Assembly: GCF_905147045.1 (NCBI RefSeq)
Contig: NC_065908.1
Span: forward strand, 3,968,001-4,032,000
From: Nymphalis io
Lineage: Eukaryota > Arthropoda > Insecta > Lepidoptera > Nymphalidae
Direction of reading: 5' to 3'
DNA: 64,000 nucleotides
Shown here in pieces: positions 42,186 through 55,568 of this stretch (position 1 is the stretch's first letter; each line of letters opens with the position of its first letter). A model generated the notes under the pieces. It saw only the letters and a list, made by a program, of their open reading frames with translations. It searched no databases and was not told the origin of the DNA. The translations under genes were made by a program, and so were the position numbers.

Positions 42186-42940
42186 TGCTTTGATGTTCGG
42201 CGAAGATTAGTAGACAGTAGCTTAGTAATATAACGGTACTTACGTTACGTTGTTAAGTGTTTCATAATGTTTTGAATTATAAATTTATTGGCTTAATATG
42301 TAAAAAGATAGAGAAAAATATACTAATGGATTGATTTCGATCCCAGAAAAAAGCTAATGCAAGACACAGCGGGAAAATTTTTAAATGTATATATTGTAAT
42401 TTTGTCTCTCGTTATAATCGACAATCTCCTTGCCTATTTGTAATGTTTTGTCATGAACGCAGAGGGTTATGATAGCAACTAATTATCGCTATAAAATTCC
42501 CGCTCGTCTGATAGGGATCGCGAGATGTCATCTGCGCTTATGACCTTACATAATCTTGTTAATAAATTGGTACATTGAACAAACGAACTCCTTTAAACTT
42601 GAGAAACAACTTATTTACAAAATAGCTCTTTGGCAAAAAAACACCACCAATCATTTACATGGAACGTTTATTTATTTTTTTATTTTAATTCAGAAATAAG
42701 ATATCTTTTAGTTTGAATATGTATATGGAAATGGACTTTTTATTAGAATTTTTTTAATCCAACTTGTATTTCCTTATATATAAGGTTTATTTATAAGGAT
42801 TTACCATCCACACGTATACATGTACTACCGGCCCGGCGAGACGTCTAAATTGAACAATTCTTGTTTTAAGCCAATGATGACTTTTATCGGAAGAAAATTT
42901 ATACATTGGGTTACAATATTGCAATTTTCGGAGAGATGAA
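42186..42940. other. AT-rich, no feature
   Basis: Nothing recognisable. Confidence 0.3.
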
Positions 42941-43248
42941 GCCGAGATGGCCTAGTGGTTAGAACGCGTGAAGCTTAACCGATGATCGTGGGTTTAAACC
43001 CGGGCAAGTAACACTGAATTTTCAAGTGCTTAATTTGTGCTTATAATTCACCACGTGCTTGACGGTGAATAAAAACATCGTGGGGAAATCTGCATGTGTC
43101 TAATTTCATTGAAATTCTGCCACATGTGTATTCTACCAACCCGCATTGGAGCAGCGTGGTGGAATAAGCTCCAAACCTTTTAAAAAAAGGAGAGGAGGCC
43201 TTAGCCCAGTAGTGGGACATCAACAGGCTGTTACTGTTGCTGTTACTG
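42941..43248 (+). repeat. SINE-A, full length
   Basis: It is close to consensus, with A and B boxes intact and a tandem tgttactgt end (gttactgttgctgttactg). Confidence 0.9.
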
Positions 43249-43605
43249 GAGAGATATCAAGTTTTTTTTAAATAAAATATAGCCTATGTTACTCGTTGAT
43301 AATGTAGCTTTCTATAGGTTAAAGTAATTTTAAATCGATTAAGTATATTCTGAGTTTATCCATTACAAACAGACATACAAAAAAACCAAAATTTTCTCTT
43401 GAAAATATTAGTATAGACATTAACTAAATAAATGATACTAAATTATTTGTTTTCGTTGTCTTTTTACGTGTAAAAACATTGATTATTTTGCTATAGGTTT
43501 TTGATTTACGATAGTTGTAATTTATTGCATTACACTACCTTCAATAATTTAAGAACCTTTTCATAATGTCTACAATAATTTTATGATTAGTGTAATTATA
43601 GAAAT

Positions 43606-43646
43606 AAATCATGACCACTTACTATCAGGTGGCCTATTATATAACT
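43606..43646 (+). repeat. SINE-B 3' fragment
   Basis: It matches the hairpin ccacttactatcaggtggcc. Confidence 0.5.
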
Positions 43647-43825
43647 ATGATATAGTTTATAAATTTCATTCTCTTTCATTGTTTGTTGATCATTTATAAA
43701 AAAAAACCTTCAAACACCAACTTCGAACCCAAAAAAATATAATTTAATGTTAACGTAAATTTATACGTTTTTTAAATATAAAAACAGTTTGAATATGATA
43801 TTATATTATGAGTCAATTTTTTTTT

Positions 43826-44080
43826 TGGGACATTTTTCACACACGGCCATCTGATCCCAAATTAAGCTTGTACAAAGCCTGTGCTATGGAAACCAGACAA
43901 CTGATATACCACATATACTACTTTTCTTTTGTAAATACATACTTATATAGATAATTACACCCAGACTCAGGACAAACAGACATGTTCATGCACACAAATG
44001 TCTGTCCTGGGTGGAAATCGAACCCACAACCTTCGGCGTGAAAGGCAAGTGTTCTACCAACCACGCCAACCGGCTCGTCA
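43826..44080 (-). repeat. SINE-C, full length
   Basis: It runs from gggacatttttcacacacgg to aaccacgccaaccggctcgt on +. It is nearly identical to the copies at 39881 and 50191. Confidence 0.88.
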
Positions 44081-44644
44081 AAAATTTGTCATAATACAGT
44101 AAAACAAATCGGCTTTTTACAATTGTTTATGCACGTAAAACACCATACGACTTTGAATGATTTGCGAACACGGTTCTCCAACAAAGAGGCTCTCATGCTG
44201 GCAATAAAATTTCATTAAAACAAAGTAAATAACGAAAATGTCACGCATATGTCTTAAGTTTAATTTATTCGAGTGAACATAGCTTATGCGGCCTGGGAAT
44301 TATTCAAACTGGCGTTGGACATCTATCTTTAGTGAAATAAAATGTGTTTGCTTAAAACTCGCTACCTTCATTTGATTATTATATGTGAATTGTTTATTTT
44401 ATAAATTTAATATAGTAAGATTCATTTCTTTTCATTTTTATTAACGTTTTAGTAACGTTGAACATTCTTTGAATTCGTGCATTTCATTGGTGATTCTCTG
44501 CAATTATCGACTCCTAATTAGACTTATGTAATTTATATAATTGAATTGTGTATTATATACAATGAAGATATTGATTATCTCCTGATCGATAACGGCCACA
44601 GCAGCCATTTTACGGGACTTATTAAACACAGGTGAACTCTCTAT
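44081..44644. other. AT-rich, no feature
   Basis: Nothing recognisable except a possible SINE-D end near 44585-44610. Confidence 0.3.
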
Positions 44645-45125
44645 TCGAACTCTCATATCACATATTTCACTCTTTCTGACATTATTAATTTGACACTTGA
44701 AAGAAGAAGACCGCATTGTTTAACTAACCACCCGATAAACAGCTTTTATAAGGGCGATAATATTTAAAAATGTGTGATGTGACGTTGTAAGATGCGGTCG
44801 GACACAGTTTTTTTTAATAGAGGCTAGCCAACTGCGCGGGATATTTTATAGTACTTGCACACACTTTGCACTTTCTATTCTCACCTCACTTTTATACTTA
44901 CTCTCTTAACTACCTTACCCCACCTTATTCTCTTAACTCGATGGGAAATCCGATGCGACCTGAAAGAGTTCGAGCGCACTGTCAACGGCTTTACTGGCTT
45001 TCCGAGAAAGGTGTGTAAGCAGCCAATTTCCAGACCCCAAGCGATACAACAACCAATAACCCTATCCATCATATCTTCAAGCTACCCGGAACATTCCCTA
45101 AGTTGTAGAGGCCATTTCCTCAAAC
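44645..45125 (-). repeat. Compound repeat: unknown segment plus SINE-D, second copy
   Basis: The unknown segment is at 44655-44790 and SINE-D sequence at 44818-45125 (gccaactgcgcgggatatt, gatgggaaatccgatgcgac). It parallels 41700-42092. Confidence 0.65.
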
Positions 45126-46140
45126 AGGCCAACTTTCAATAAGCATCAAATAATACCACAATGGACACAATGGGAGGCCGTCAATTTCTTGTCGCTTAGA
45201 TTTATAGCTCGTCACTTAAACAATAAATAGATATTTTCACGTTCCGAGACACGCAAAGATACAGAACGTAAACATCCATTGTAAGCGATTTTGTATTTAA
45301 ATTTTATGACATTTTCATAAGCTTTTTAAAGTTATGCCCTTAAAACAAGTAATTTTTTCATTTGATATCATAATATGTTATATTGTTAAAAAAACGTTAT
45401 TCAAAATAAGCTTTTATTGAAATCGTATAGAAATAAAGAAAATGTATTTGTATGTAATTATGTATATGTAATAGAAGTTGATGTTTATTGTAGATTATAT
45501 CGTTACGCAAAGTGTGTGTACAATTTCAGCCAAACCATCCAACGTATATACGTAAGGTCGTAAGTGTTTTTTAATAGCTCGTATTTTTAGTATATATAAA
45601 AACAAATAGATAAATATCTTACTGAACCGTTAAACGTTGTATTTATAAATAAAAAAAATAATTTATATTATAAATTGTAATTAAAGTTCCAGAGCATGTA
45701 AGCGAATAGTATTTTTTTCTTCTTCTGCCTAGCATTTTCCCGGTCTATTAACGCTAGCGAATAGTTTTTATAAATCAAAAATATGCACACATTTTTATAG
45801 TATTTAATCTATAAAAGATCATAAGCTTTCTATTCAAACTATTTCCAATATATCAAATATTTAATAATGTAATATATGTTCGTTGAGATAAGATAAAAAA
45901 TGTTAAGGAACGTGTGCGTGGACTGTGGAAGGTATTATAAGAGTAACGATTTTTAGCTCATATAACACCACGGGAAATGAACGATCTCCTTCGTTTCAAA
46001 TAAAATACGTCACTTATTTTATTATTTTTGTCATAAATTGTAGAAAAAAAATCCTCCAAGCTTTTAAAAAGAAGCCGCTTTTTTATTTTCGTAGAATGTT
46101 AATAATTATTAAGCAAGTGTAATTAAATGTAATTTATGAA
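45126..46140. other. AT-rich, no gene supported
   Basis: Nothing recognisable. Confidence 0.3.
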
Positions 46141-46433
46141 GCTGAGATGGCTGTTAGAACGCGTGAATCTTAACCGATGATCGTGGGTTCAAACCCGGGC
46201 AAGCACCACTGAATTTTCATGTGCTTAATTTGTGTTTATAATTCGTCTCGTGCTTGACGATGAAGGAAAACATCGTGAGGAAACCTGCATGTGTCTAATT
46301 TCATTGAAATCTGCCACATGTGTATTCTACCAACCCGCATTGGAGCAGCGTGGTGGAATAAGCTCTAAACCTTCTCCTCAAAAGGGAGAGGAGGCCTTAG
46401 CCCAGCAGTGGGACATTAACAGGCTGTTACTGA
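46141..46433 (+). repeat. SINE-A, full length
   Basis: It has a small deletion in the A-box region (gagatggctgttagaacgcg); the B box gtgggttcaaacccgggcaa is perfect. Confidence 0.9.
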
Positions 46434-48300
46434 AGTGTAATTTGCTGTAACTTATTCTATTTAAAGTAAAGATTGTCATTATGATTTGTCTTAAGTTTAA
46501 CTAATATAACCACCTTTGTGTGTGTCTGAATTATGAAGAACTAGTTGTCCGTCTTACTTTATATTTCTCGGATATGTTTTACCCAATGATTAAATCATTA
46601 GACAAAAATATGAAAATACAATCGGTATTAAGCTAAGTGATCTATTCGCTTACTTAGATATAAATTATCGTAAAGCTGTTCGTTCGTCTTGAACCTATAA
46701 ATTATCCTATGACTGGTCCATTGGCACAATTGGCATTCACTCTGCATTCCGCTCCGTAGTTGCCACGACCTTAAGTGTATTTTTATATAAGTGTGTATTC
46801 TATATTTAAAATTATATTTATAAATATATATGTCAGTCGGCTGTTACCTTTAACACAGCTCGCGTTATTAATGTAATTTTTCCACGTATACGGAAAAACA
46901 AAATTAACCTTTTAATAATATTAGTATATAATCGATTTCTCCTGTAAATCTAATCGTCAGACCGGTACGTTTACGTGGTAAAGTCAGGGTTCCGCAAGCA
47001 CGTCCGCCATTGTACTACATATAAGGCTCAACGAAGCGGCTTGATATTTTTATACGATACTATTCGCATTGTGCCGCAGGTTAACTGTACGTCCCTTATA
47101 GGTTCCGTGACATTACGATGACGACGGAGATTAGTTTATCTATGGTTACCGTCTTGTACAATTTACGTTTTATATGACGCATTGATTCTATGAAAATTAT
47201 TAATGTATTATGTCTGGGTATAAGGAATCGCCAGCTATAAATAATTTTTGCATTTCGGTTAACTTTGTATCGTGATTACGCGTCGATTCTTCGGTGATTT
47301 TCTTATTATATTATTTGGTGAATAAAATTATAAATAACATTCACTGTTAATAAAGTTTCTTCATATTCCTTTTGTTAAAGTTTATACATGTACTGTTTTT
47401 TTGTCATTTTTTTTTTCAATTTAATTACAAGTTAAATAGAAACGAGGTAAAATGTGTCAAAAAACTTGGTGTTATTTTCCATTTGTGATATACGTAACAT
47501 CTTTATATTTGTGAATGTATAGATAATTAATGAAAAATACGCGTAAAATATTTGCGCCGCTTGGATACCAATTTTACGCGGTGCGGTGCGGTTTGATTTT
47601 GCAGTGGAGCCTTAGCCTTAATGTCCCACAACTGAGCAAACATATTTTCTTTTGTTAAGGAGAAAGCTTTCCCGGATATCCCACGAGACGAGGTTTTTGT
47701 CGTTATAACAATAAAACGAAAGGTTTATTTGTAAATATAATAAATTCACCAATATTTATGTATAGATTAAAAAAATATATAAAGATTAGACGATATAAAT
47801 ACGTGTTTTTAAATAAAAAACTTTTTTTTAAAAAAAAAAAACAAACTAATTTCATCAATAAATAAAGAATATATATATATATATAAAAATATAGTATTCA
47901 TATAGAAATATTTTATACATAAGTTCATACACAAATCTTTTTTATCGTCAAAAAATCGCACACATATAGGAAACATAAGGAAAATAGAATACCTTTCTTT
48001 GTTCGAGGTCGATTAAAAGCAATTCTCTCAACATTTAAAGTCAAATCGAAGTAATAGTCGCGTGCGCAGCTCATCATAAGTTTAATTGAACAAACACCGA
48101 CAATTGAAAGAGCTATATATATTGTCTGTCCGTGGCCAGCTTAAATACGATATCCTGATTTACAAGTTTTATTAGCACTAAACTAAAATAAGGAAGGGAC
48201 TAGAATTTTAATTGTCTAATTAATTAGTCCATTCTGAACTTTAATAGCGTATTAACCGACTTGTTTATTGTTGAGTTATAACGCATAACGGTAAATATTT
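46434..48300. other. AT-rich, no gene supported
   Basis: GC-richer patches at 46960-47140 and a gcggtgcggtgcggttt motif at 47580-47596 are present. T- and A-runs lie at 47400 and 47820. No coding structure is seen. Confidence 0.3.
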
Positions 48301-48328
48301 TTTGTTTAATCCAGTTTTATTGATTGCT

Positions 48329-48553
48329 ATGGTTTTAGTTTTGCACAGGTGGTGCGAACTTTCACAGGCCATTCACAAGTTATTCAACCGCCAAATAGCT
48401 TTTTATCTTACAGTTTCACTATATATGAGTGACATCGACCAGTTACTTAACAGGTGGACTATATGGGCTATTTGTCTTGTCTTATTTATTTTAGGATTAT
48501 TTATATATTATTTAATAATTCGACGATGCTTAAACAGTTATAATATTGATTAG
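48329..48553 (+). CDS. Small ORF with a C-terminal hydrophobic segment (doubtful)
   Basis: From ATG at 48329 it gives 74 residues. It has a His/Cys-containing start, then a strongly hydrophobic stretch (from WTIWAICLVLFILGLFIYYL) and a short basic tail ending NSYNID. No family is recognised and no splice-linked neighbours were found. It may be chance in AT-rich DNA, which favours hydrophobic codons. Confidence 0.18.
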   Translation: MVLVLHRWCELSQAIHKLFNRQIAFYLTVSLYMSDIDQLLNRWTIWAICLVLFILGLFIYYLIIRRCLNSYNID

Positions 48554-49162
48554 CTTTTTAATCAAAAATATAATTTGTTCAAATAGTAATTGTAGGGGGC
48601 GTCAATCATATACATTAATAATAGAATAATAATAATAATTTCTAAGTAATATTTCTTTGCATTACGATGTTTACGATATTTAACGATGCAACGTTTTTAT
48701 TATAATGTAATCACGAATATGGAATCTATTTTTTATTTTTCATTAACGCAAAAACACATAAATATAATAGAATCTTCTAGAATGTCATATACGGAGTCGC
48801 ACGTTCGAACCAATGAAAGGAATTTACCGACATCCTAATTCAAGGAACAATAATTATACGAGGTATCAAAAGTGAGATTGTAAAGCGCTCTGTAATGCAA
48901 CTTCACTCTGGTGTTAATTCGCTAAGACCTGCCGCGTGACAGCGCTGCATGCGAAACTACAAAAGATACGGCTGAGTGCGGACACAAGAATAGTAGAGAT
49001 AAGATAAACGTGAGCGGAAGTGGCTTAGTGTATAGAATTTTTTGAAAACAACGGGTTCCAATGCAACCAATGTGTAACCAATGAGTAAAGGGTTTTTATT
49101 AGGACTTTGTGATGAAAATACAGTTACTGGAGAATATTGTAAATATTTTAGTATTAAATTTC
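48554..49162. other. AT-rich, no feature
   Basis: A GC-richer stretch at 48880-49020 shows no recognisable content. Confidence 0.3.
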
Positions 49163-49431
49163 AGCTCATCTGCATAGGTACCACCTACTCATAGGATATT
49201 CTACCGCATAACAGCAATACTTGGTATTGTTGTGTTCCGGTTTGAAGAGTGAGTGAGCCAGTGTAATTACAGGCACAAGGGATGTAACATCTTAGTACCC
49301 AAGGTTTGTGGCGCATTGGCAATGTTAACGATGGTTAACATCTCTTTCAATGCCAATGTCTATGGGCGATGGTGATCGCTTACCATCAGGTGGCCCATAT
49401 GCTAGTCCACCTACCTATTCTAAAAAAAAAA
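49163..49431 (+). repeat. SINE-B, near full length
   Basis: It runs from gctcatctgcataggtacca to ctacctattctaaaaaaaaa. Confidence 0.87.
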
Positions 49432-50190
49432 TAACCGTTAGCGTAAATTATTGTTATTATTATGATACCAGTATTGTAGCATTAAAGAATGTGTGATGAG
49501 TTGCGCATGTACATGCAATGGGATTTTGACATGTCTGCTCGATGATACTGGCCGTCGTAAGCTTCCATCAAAACATGCCCTTAAATAACTTAATTGTAAT
49601 ATTTAAAAAAAAATTGTGTGTATTTATAGATTTGTTGAAAGAAATTTAAAAAGTGCTTTGACACTTTTTGTATTACACTTAAGTTTAAGTTCAAACTATA
49701 TATTTAAAAACAACTCCACTTTCATAACTGAAGATTTTATCGCAAGTCACTATGTCGTTTAATTACAACACAATCAGTTACGTTATTGCCTTTTTATTAT
49801 AAGTATACAATTTAGCGTTTTTACGATTACTGCAATTAAAGTACAATATTTGATGAATACCATTGTTTATTGATTCGACATTTTTATTTTATTCATTCAG
49901 ACAAAATATTAGTTCCACTGGCCTTGAACTTGATTGTCTTTTCATCGTAATACAATAAATCATATTAACGATTAAACTTTGGCAATATACTTCAAATTCA
50001 GCCAACTAGATGAAATCAATGAAATTGGTACATTCAAGATCAAAGTCAAAATCTTTATACATATAATATTATTATATACATATCAAAAATCTAATAATTT
50101 ACCACATAGAGATTAGAGGAAACTGCGAAAGAAACTCGCGAGAAAAATAATTTATTTTTATCCTCATAAATTTGTTTAATAATAACATAA

Positions 50191-50449
50191 TAATATCCTG
50201 GGTCATTTTTCACACACGGCCATCTGATCCCAAATTAAGCTTGTACAAAGCTTGTGCTATGGAAACCAGACAACTGATATACTACATATACTACTTTTTT
50301 TTTTGTAAATACATACTTATACAGATAATTACACCCAGACTCAGGACAAACAGACATGTTCATGCACACAAATGTCTGTCCTGGGTGAGAATCGAATCCA
50401 CAACCTTCGGCGTGAAAGGCAAGTATCTACCAACCACGCCAACCGGCGC
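50191..50449 (-). repeat. SINE-C, full length
   Basis: It runs from taatatcctgggtcattttt to ccaaccacgccaaccggc on +. It lacks one base in the cttgcctttcacg region. Confidence 0.88.
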
Positions 50450-51520
50450 GAAATGAATAATATTATATCTTTACTTGATTTAAATTCGAATGATTTTATA
50501 GTTTGGCTTAGGAATGTGTTTATAAATATTATAAGAATGTCCACAGTAAGACGAAAGTCGGAGAGACGTGCGTGCGACGGGCTATAATAGTCTTGATATT
50601 TTCTTTATCTTGGAGTTCTCAGTGTTCTCCCTGGATACTATTACCTGTTTGCGGATTATTCGCGAATATTACGATACTGGCTAGATCTAGCTTTCATACT
50701 TTATAGGCTTGGTACACATATACCAATCAACTTTACAAAACATAAAAATGTTCGTCCATTAAACAAGTCGACTGGTACCGCATATGATCTATTAAAATTA
50801 AATATTTAAAGTTAATTAAAATTATCATATTCGGATTAGGATTATAAGTTGAACTTTAAATTTTCATATAATATAATACAGGTTTAAAAGTAACCGGTGA
50901 TTTTATGCTGGTTAAAAAAGTAGCTTAATATTTTTTTTTTGCTTAAATGAACACTAAGCCTTATGTCTCCACTTTGTCTCGCATCATCTTAACTGAGATA
51001 GGACTAAGTGTGCGATTTCATTTGTACCCTTTATTACGTGCACAAATGGAAACTTGAATTCTTTAACGTTTTGACATTTTTACACTTTTTCATAGTTTTT
51101 ATTTTGATATGAACACGGAGATAGCGATGATATCGATATTGTGTGCTAGAGGACATTACGAAACCAATGACTTTTTAGATGGCACATCTTGGAATAGAAA
51201 CGATGGCCTCCAGGCCATTTCAAATAAAAAAAAAATATAACGTATATGTATAAAACCTATATTTTTAAAATTTGAGTTTTTCTTAGATCCGCGGTATTTA
51301 TTTCCGAAAGGGTGATAGATTTTTGACAATCAATATGGCAGTGCTATATGACGCTTCTATATTTAATAAAGGTTTTTGACTTTTAATTGATGCGTTTTAT
51401 ATGCGATAAATATTATCGCGAGATAATGGGAAAATATAATAACCAAGTATCTTAGGAGGTGCTATTGTGCTACTTATCGCTAACCATGGCATCTATAACC
51501 AACTGTACAAAAGATATTAT
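50450..51520. other. AT-rich, no gene supported
   Basis: Nothing recognisable. Confidence 0.3.
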
Positions 51521-51521
51521 A

Positions 51522-51772
51522 GTGCATAAGCGCAAACACAGGCGTACTCTTTATTCTTTTACACTCATCCAATGGGATGGCAACCCGACACGACCGGAAA
51601 GATATCAACAGGACCAACGGCTTGACGTGCTTTTCGAGGCAAATACTGCGAATTTCGAAACTCAGCATTGCTACTGAGAATATTTTAATAGAAAAAACAA
51701 ATAACTTTTTAGTAACGCAACCCGGACTTCGGGATCTGTAGCTCCATTAAGTAGCCACTAGACCAATGAGTC
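51522..51772 (-). repeat. SINE-D, 5' two-thirds
   Basis: The + strand shows catccaatgggatggcaacc, gaccggaaagatatcaacag, ttgctactgagaatatttta and ccactagaccaatgag. Confidence 0.8.
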
Positions 51773-52201
51773 TTTGTTAAAAAGAGTAACTATAACCATT
51801 ACACAATTTGTTTAGATGTTACAATGATAGCGAACATCTGGCCCAAATTATATGGCCCTATATTTAAAATAAAATTAAGTTTAATCTTTAATCAATGAAG
51901 TTCTAACGTTTAAATATTCATTTTGAGTAACAATTTGAATAAATAAAAGTCTTAATTAACGAACAAGATAATAATAGACTTAATGGCTTTTTATATAAAC
52001 GGTAAACTTCGACTTGACATGGTATAAGTATTTTTAAGAACATTGTATCTCTATTGTCAAAAAATATTACTTTCAAAGTATGAAATAAAATATATTTTTT
52101 GAAACAACCATTGATACATATAATGTTTAAGTCAGTTCGCTGTTTTTCAGGTGTTTTTGATCATCGTATAAACAAAAAAAAAAAAAGAAATATAGACGAC
52201 A

Positions 52202-52382
52202 ATTTTTTTTTTTATTATTATTTGAATAGGTAGGCGGACGAGCATTTGGGCTACCTGATCGTAAGTGGTAACCAACGCCCATAGACATTGGCATTGTAAG
52301 AAATGTTAACCATCGCTTACATCGCCAATGCGCCACCAACTTTGGGAACTAAGATGTTATGTCCCTTGTGCCTGTAATTATA
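52202..52382 (-). repeat. SINE-B 3' half
   Basis: A T-run and aataggtaggcggacgagca at the left; it stops after gtgcctgtaattata, so the head is lost. Confidence 0.82.
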
Positions 52383-52476
52383 GTTTATTTTGTCGTAAAA
52401 TGAAGTTTTAAATGTTTATTTATATATATTTTTTGCAATTCTTAAGAAGATCACCAACCAAATATTTTATAAACAC

Positions 52477-52710
52477 CCTTTTTTGACGAAAAGGTTTGGA
52501 GCTTATTCCACTACGCTACTCTAGTGCGGGTTGGTGGGATACACATGTGGCAAAATTTCAGAGAAACTGGACACATGCAGGTTTCCTCACGATGTTTTCC
52601 TTTACGGTAAACCACGAGATGAATTATAATCACAAATTAAGCAAATGAAAATTCAGTGGTGTTTGCCCGGGTTCGAACCCACCATCATCGGTTAAGATTC
52701 ACGTGTTCAA
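52477..52710 (-). repeat. SINE-A, lacking its 3' tip
   Basis: It runs from gaaaaggtttggagcttatt to cggttaagattcacgtgttc on +. The B box gcccgggttcgaacccacc is perfect. Confidence 0.85.
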
Positions 52711-52754
52711 CATAAGTTAATTACATAAAGTTGTCGCCAACGCGAATTGGCAAT

Positions 52755-53031
52755 ACATCAATTCCATTGCGAACAAAGAAATTTGGCAACTCCTTTCTTT
52801 GTCGCACTTCCAAAAAATGGAATTTCTTACCAGCTCACCTGTTCCCCTCCTCTTACAACCCGGGTTCCTTCAAACGAGGCGTGAAGAGGCATCTTGCGGG
52901 CCGGCAAGGCGAAGGCGGCTAGCGCAGAACGTTTTTCCCGTCTGTACTGGCCGTCGTCGCGTTTGGACTCTACTACCACTTACCACCAGGTGGAGTAGTC
53001 ACTTGCCCTCCCGGCGAATATAAAAAAAAAA
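52755..53031 (+). mobile_element. 5'-truncated LINE, same family as 1410-2997
   Basis: It encodes the last part of ORF2 (KKFGNSFLCRTSKKWNFLPA) and the 3' UTR with ccacttaccaccaggtgg and poly-A. It aligns with 2717-2997 of the long copy with few differences, so both insertions are recent. Confidence 0.9.
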
Positions 53032-54094
53032 CAATAGTTGCTAATTTCCCTTATTATCCTTACAACCTCGTGTATGCAAATTATTTTTTTTCAGAAACAA
53101 ACAAACACTGGCTGTCAACTGTAAATCAAAATTAACGCCAATGAAATTTCCCGATGTTCCAAATGTCACCAATAGATGGCGTTAGACGCATCATAGTGTG
53201 CATGTTTGTTTCAAATACGCATTATTTTTCCTTCCAAATAATATGTAGGTAGTATGGTGTTCAATTTTATCAATCTAGATATATATAGAACATTTTATTA
53301 TTAAAATCGGACCCGTAGATCCAGGAATTTTGACACTCAAACAAACAAACTATTTAGCTAATATAAATTTTCATAAAATACAATCGTTCAAACAAGATTA
53401 TATATCAAGACAAGATTAACAAATTCATAAAAAATATACATAACATAATTCAATAACTCAGGAATATGTTATATATAGGTATAATATGGAAAACAATTAT
53501 TTAATCGAAATAATTCCACTCCAAGTAATACATAATACTGGTATATTCAAATATACTATTTATACTCATAAAATCTTTTGGCCTAACCTAACTATCAGTG
53601 CACCATCAAAAATACTTAATCTAGCAAAGCGTCTGTTAAAATTTATGGAAATTTCAACTTTAAGAGTCTAAATAGAAAGTTCAACTTTGTTTGAATTTAA
53701 GCCGTACGAAGTCAGGATAGGTATTCAATACATATAGCATATGGTGAAAAAGCAAGCAAGCATATGGTAATAACAATTAAATTTTTCTTTTTATATATAT
53801 TTTTTAGTTCTAACCAATTTTTTCTATATTATTCGTTTGTGGTGTACATAAAATTATTCATTTAAACACTACATTCGAATAGAACTTCTAATTTCTAAGA
53901 TAAGTATGAATAAATAATTACATCTCTTAGCGATATACATCAGACAAATGGCATAAAATGTTTTTTTCATTAATTAAACAAATCACAAAATTATGTATGC
54001 TAGGCGTTCTGTAATTATGTGAGAATCCAATCTTTATGATTTGAATATTTCTTTACCGTCGTTTACCCGTGGAACACAAGACTGAGGAAGTGTA
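53032..54094. other. AT-rich, no gene supported
   Basis: Nothing recognisable. Confidence 0.3.
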
Positions 54095-54176
54095 CCACCT
54101 GGTGGTAAGTGATCACCTCATTAGATATTGAAAATGGTTCCCAAATTGTCAATGCCACATTAAGATGTTAGATTAT
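54095..54176 (-). repeat. SINE-B, degenerate fragment
   Basis: It matches ccacctggtggtaagtgatc and acattaagatgtta weakly. Confidence 0.4.
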
Positions 54177-54328
54177 ATTAACCTGTTATTACGCTTTCTT
54201 AATGCCTCGTTTATCAAATGGTAAAGAATAATGATTCATTGGTAAGAATCATATATGATCCTTACTCCTCCCACTCCCCCCTGGAACCTTGGTATCTAAT
54301 GCAGACTTTATTGTAAAAGTAGTAAAGT

Positions 54329-54548
54329 AACAGAATGACAATGTGCCACTGCTGGATTAAGGACTCTCCCTTCGAGGAGACGGTTTGGAGTTTACGCTAC
54401 GTTCTAATAGAGTTTGACGGGTAAAGATGGGTAAATTTTTAATAACAAACGCAATTTTCCTATTAAAGATATTCTCATTCACCGCCGAGCACGAATCACA
54501 CAATCTTTTCAAGGTGCATGTGTTTGAACCATTGGACTATCTCGCCTG
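54329..54548 (-). repeat. SINE-A, degenerate
   Basis: It shows gtgccactgctggattaagg, cttcgaggagacggtttgga, attcaccgccgagcacgaat and ccattggactatctcgcc. Confidence 0.6.
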
Positions 54549-55419
54549 ACATCTCGACGTTCTGAGTCCAAATTCTTAGTTGCAGTTTGAAATGAGGATG
54601 TTGAAGTCCACAGTTATAGATATTAGCCCTGCGTCAAATACCTTCGGTCTTTGCCTATTTTACATATTAATTTATGTGAATAGTGAGTGCATGTCTTTTT
54701 ACGTTTATACATGTATTTTATAATATATCATCGGTAGTTATCTAGTTTCCATTGAAAATGGATGTAATCGAAATCGCTAAACTAATATAATATAAATACT
54801 ACAAATTTGTCGAATATGACTATCGCTGGCTCTTTCTTATGCGTTGGGTGATAAAGGATAGCAAACTTTTACTCCCGAAACTTATGTTGATTAAAGATTA
54901 TCATACAGTTTTTAAAGCGATGTTCCAAATCACATGAACTAATTTGAATTTAACTTGAATGGTCATTGGTTGCTTACAGCTGATGACGTGATAGGCGACC
55001 AATAGGCGTTTAGATTTTAGTTATATTAATTAATATTCTAACAAAATAGGTCACGTGAAACAAGTGAATATAAAAAAAAATCATTTTATACATAAGGTGG
55101 ATATATTTAAATACGTTTGCTTAAATAATAGATATTCTAAGCTTAATCAAAATTAAAGTAATCAAGCGATAGAGAAATGAAGTTAACTTTAAAGGACTAA
55201 CAGGTAAGGTATTATAATCGTATAGATTCTTTTTTTTATATACGATTTAAAATAAGAATTATTAAAAAAATCATGGAATTATATATTAGACGGTTATCAA
55301 AGACAAATAGACATAAAAATATAGGCTAGACATATTTATTACGATTAGATCGTATGGTCGGAGACCCATGGTAGTATTTGTTTTTAATATTTGTAACAGG
55401 AAAAAAATAATGTCAAATA

Positions 55420-55568
55420 ATGATAAGTGGTCACCAACGCCCACAGCAAATTGAACTGTATAGCATACTAGATATTATATTGTCAATGCATCGGCTATAC
55501 ATAGATTCTAAAAGTTTATATTCTTTGTACCTGTAATTACACTTCTCATTTACCCGACTGTCCACTGG
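55420..55568 (-). repeat. SINE-B, degenerate
   Basis: It shows gataagtggtcaccaacgcc and gtacctgtaattacacttct. Confidence 0.55.
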
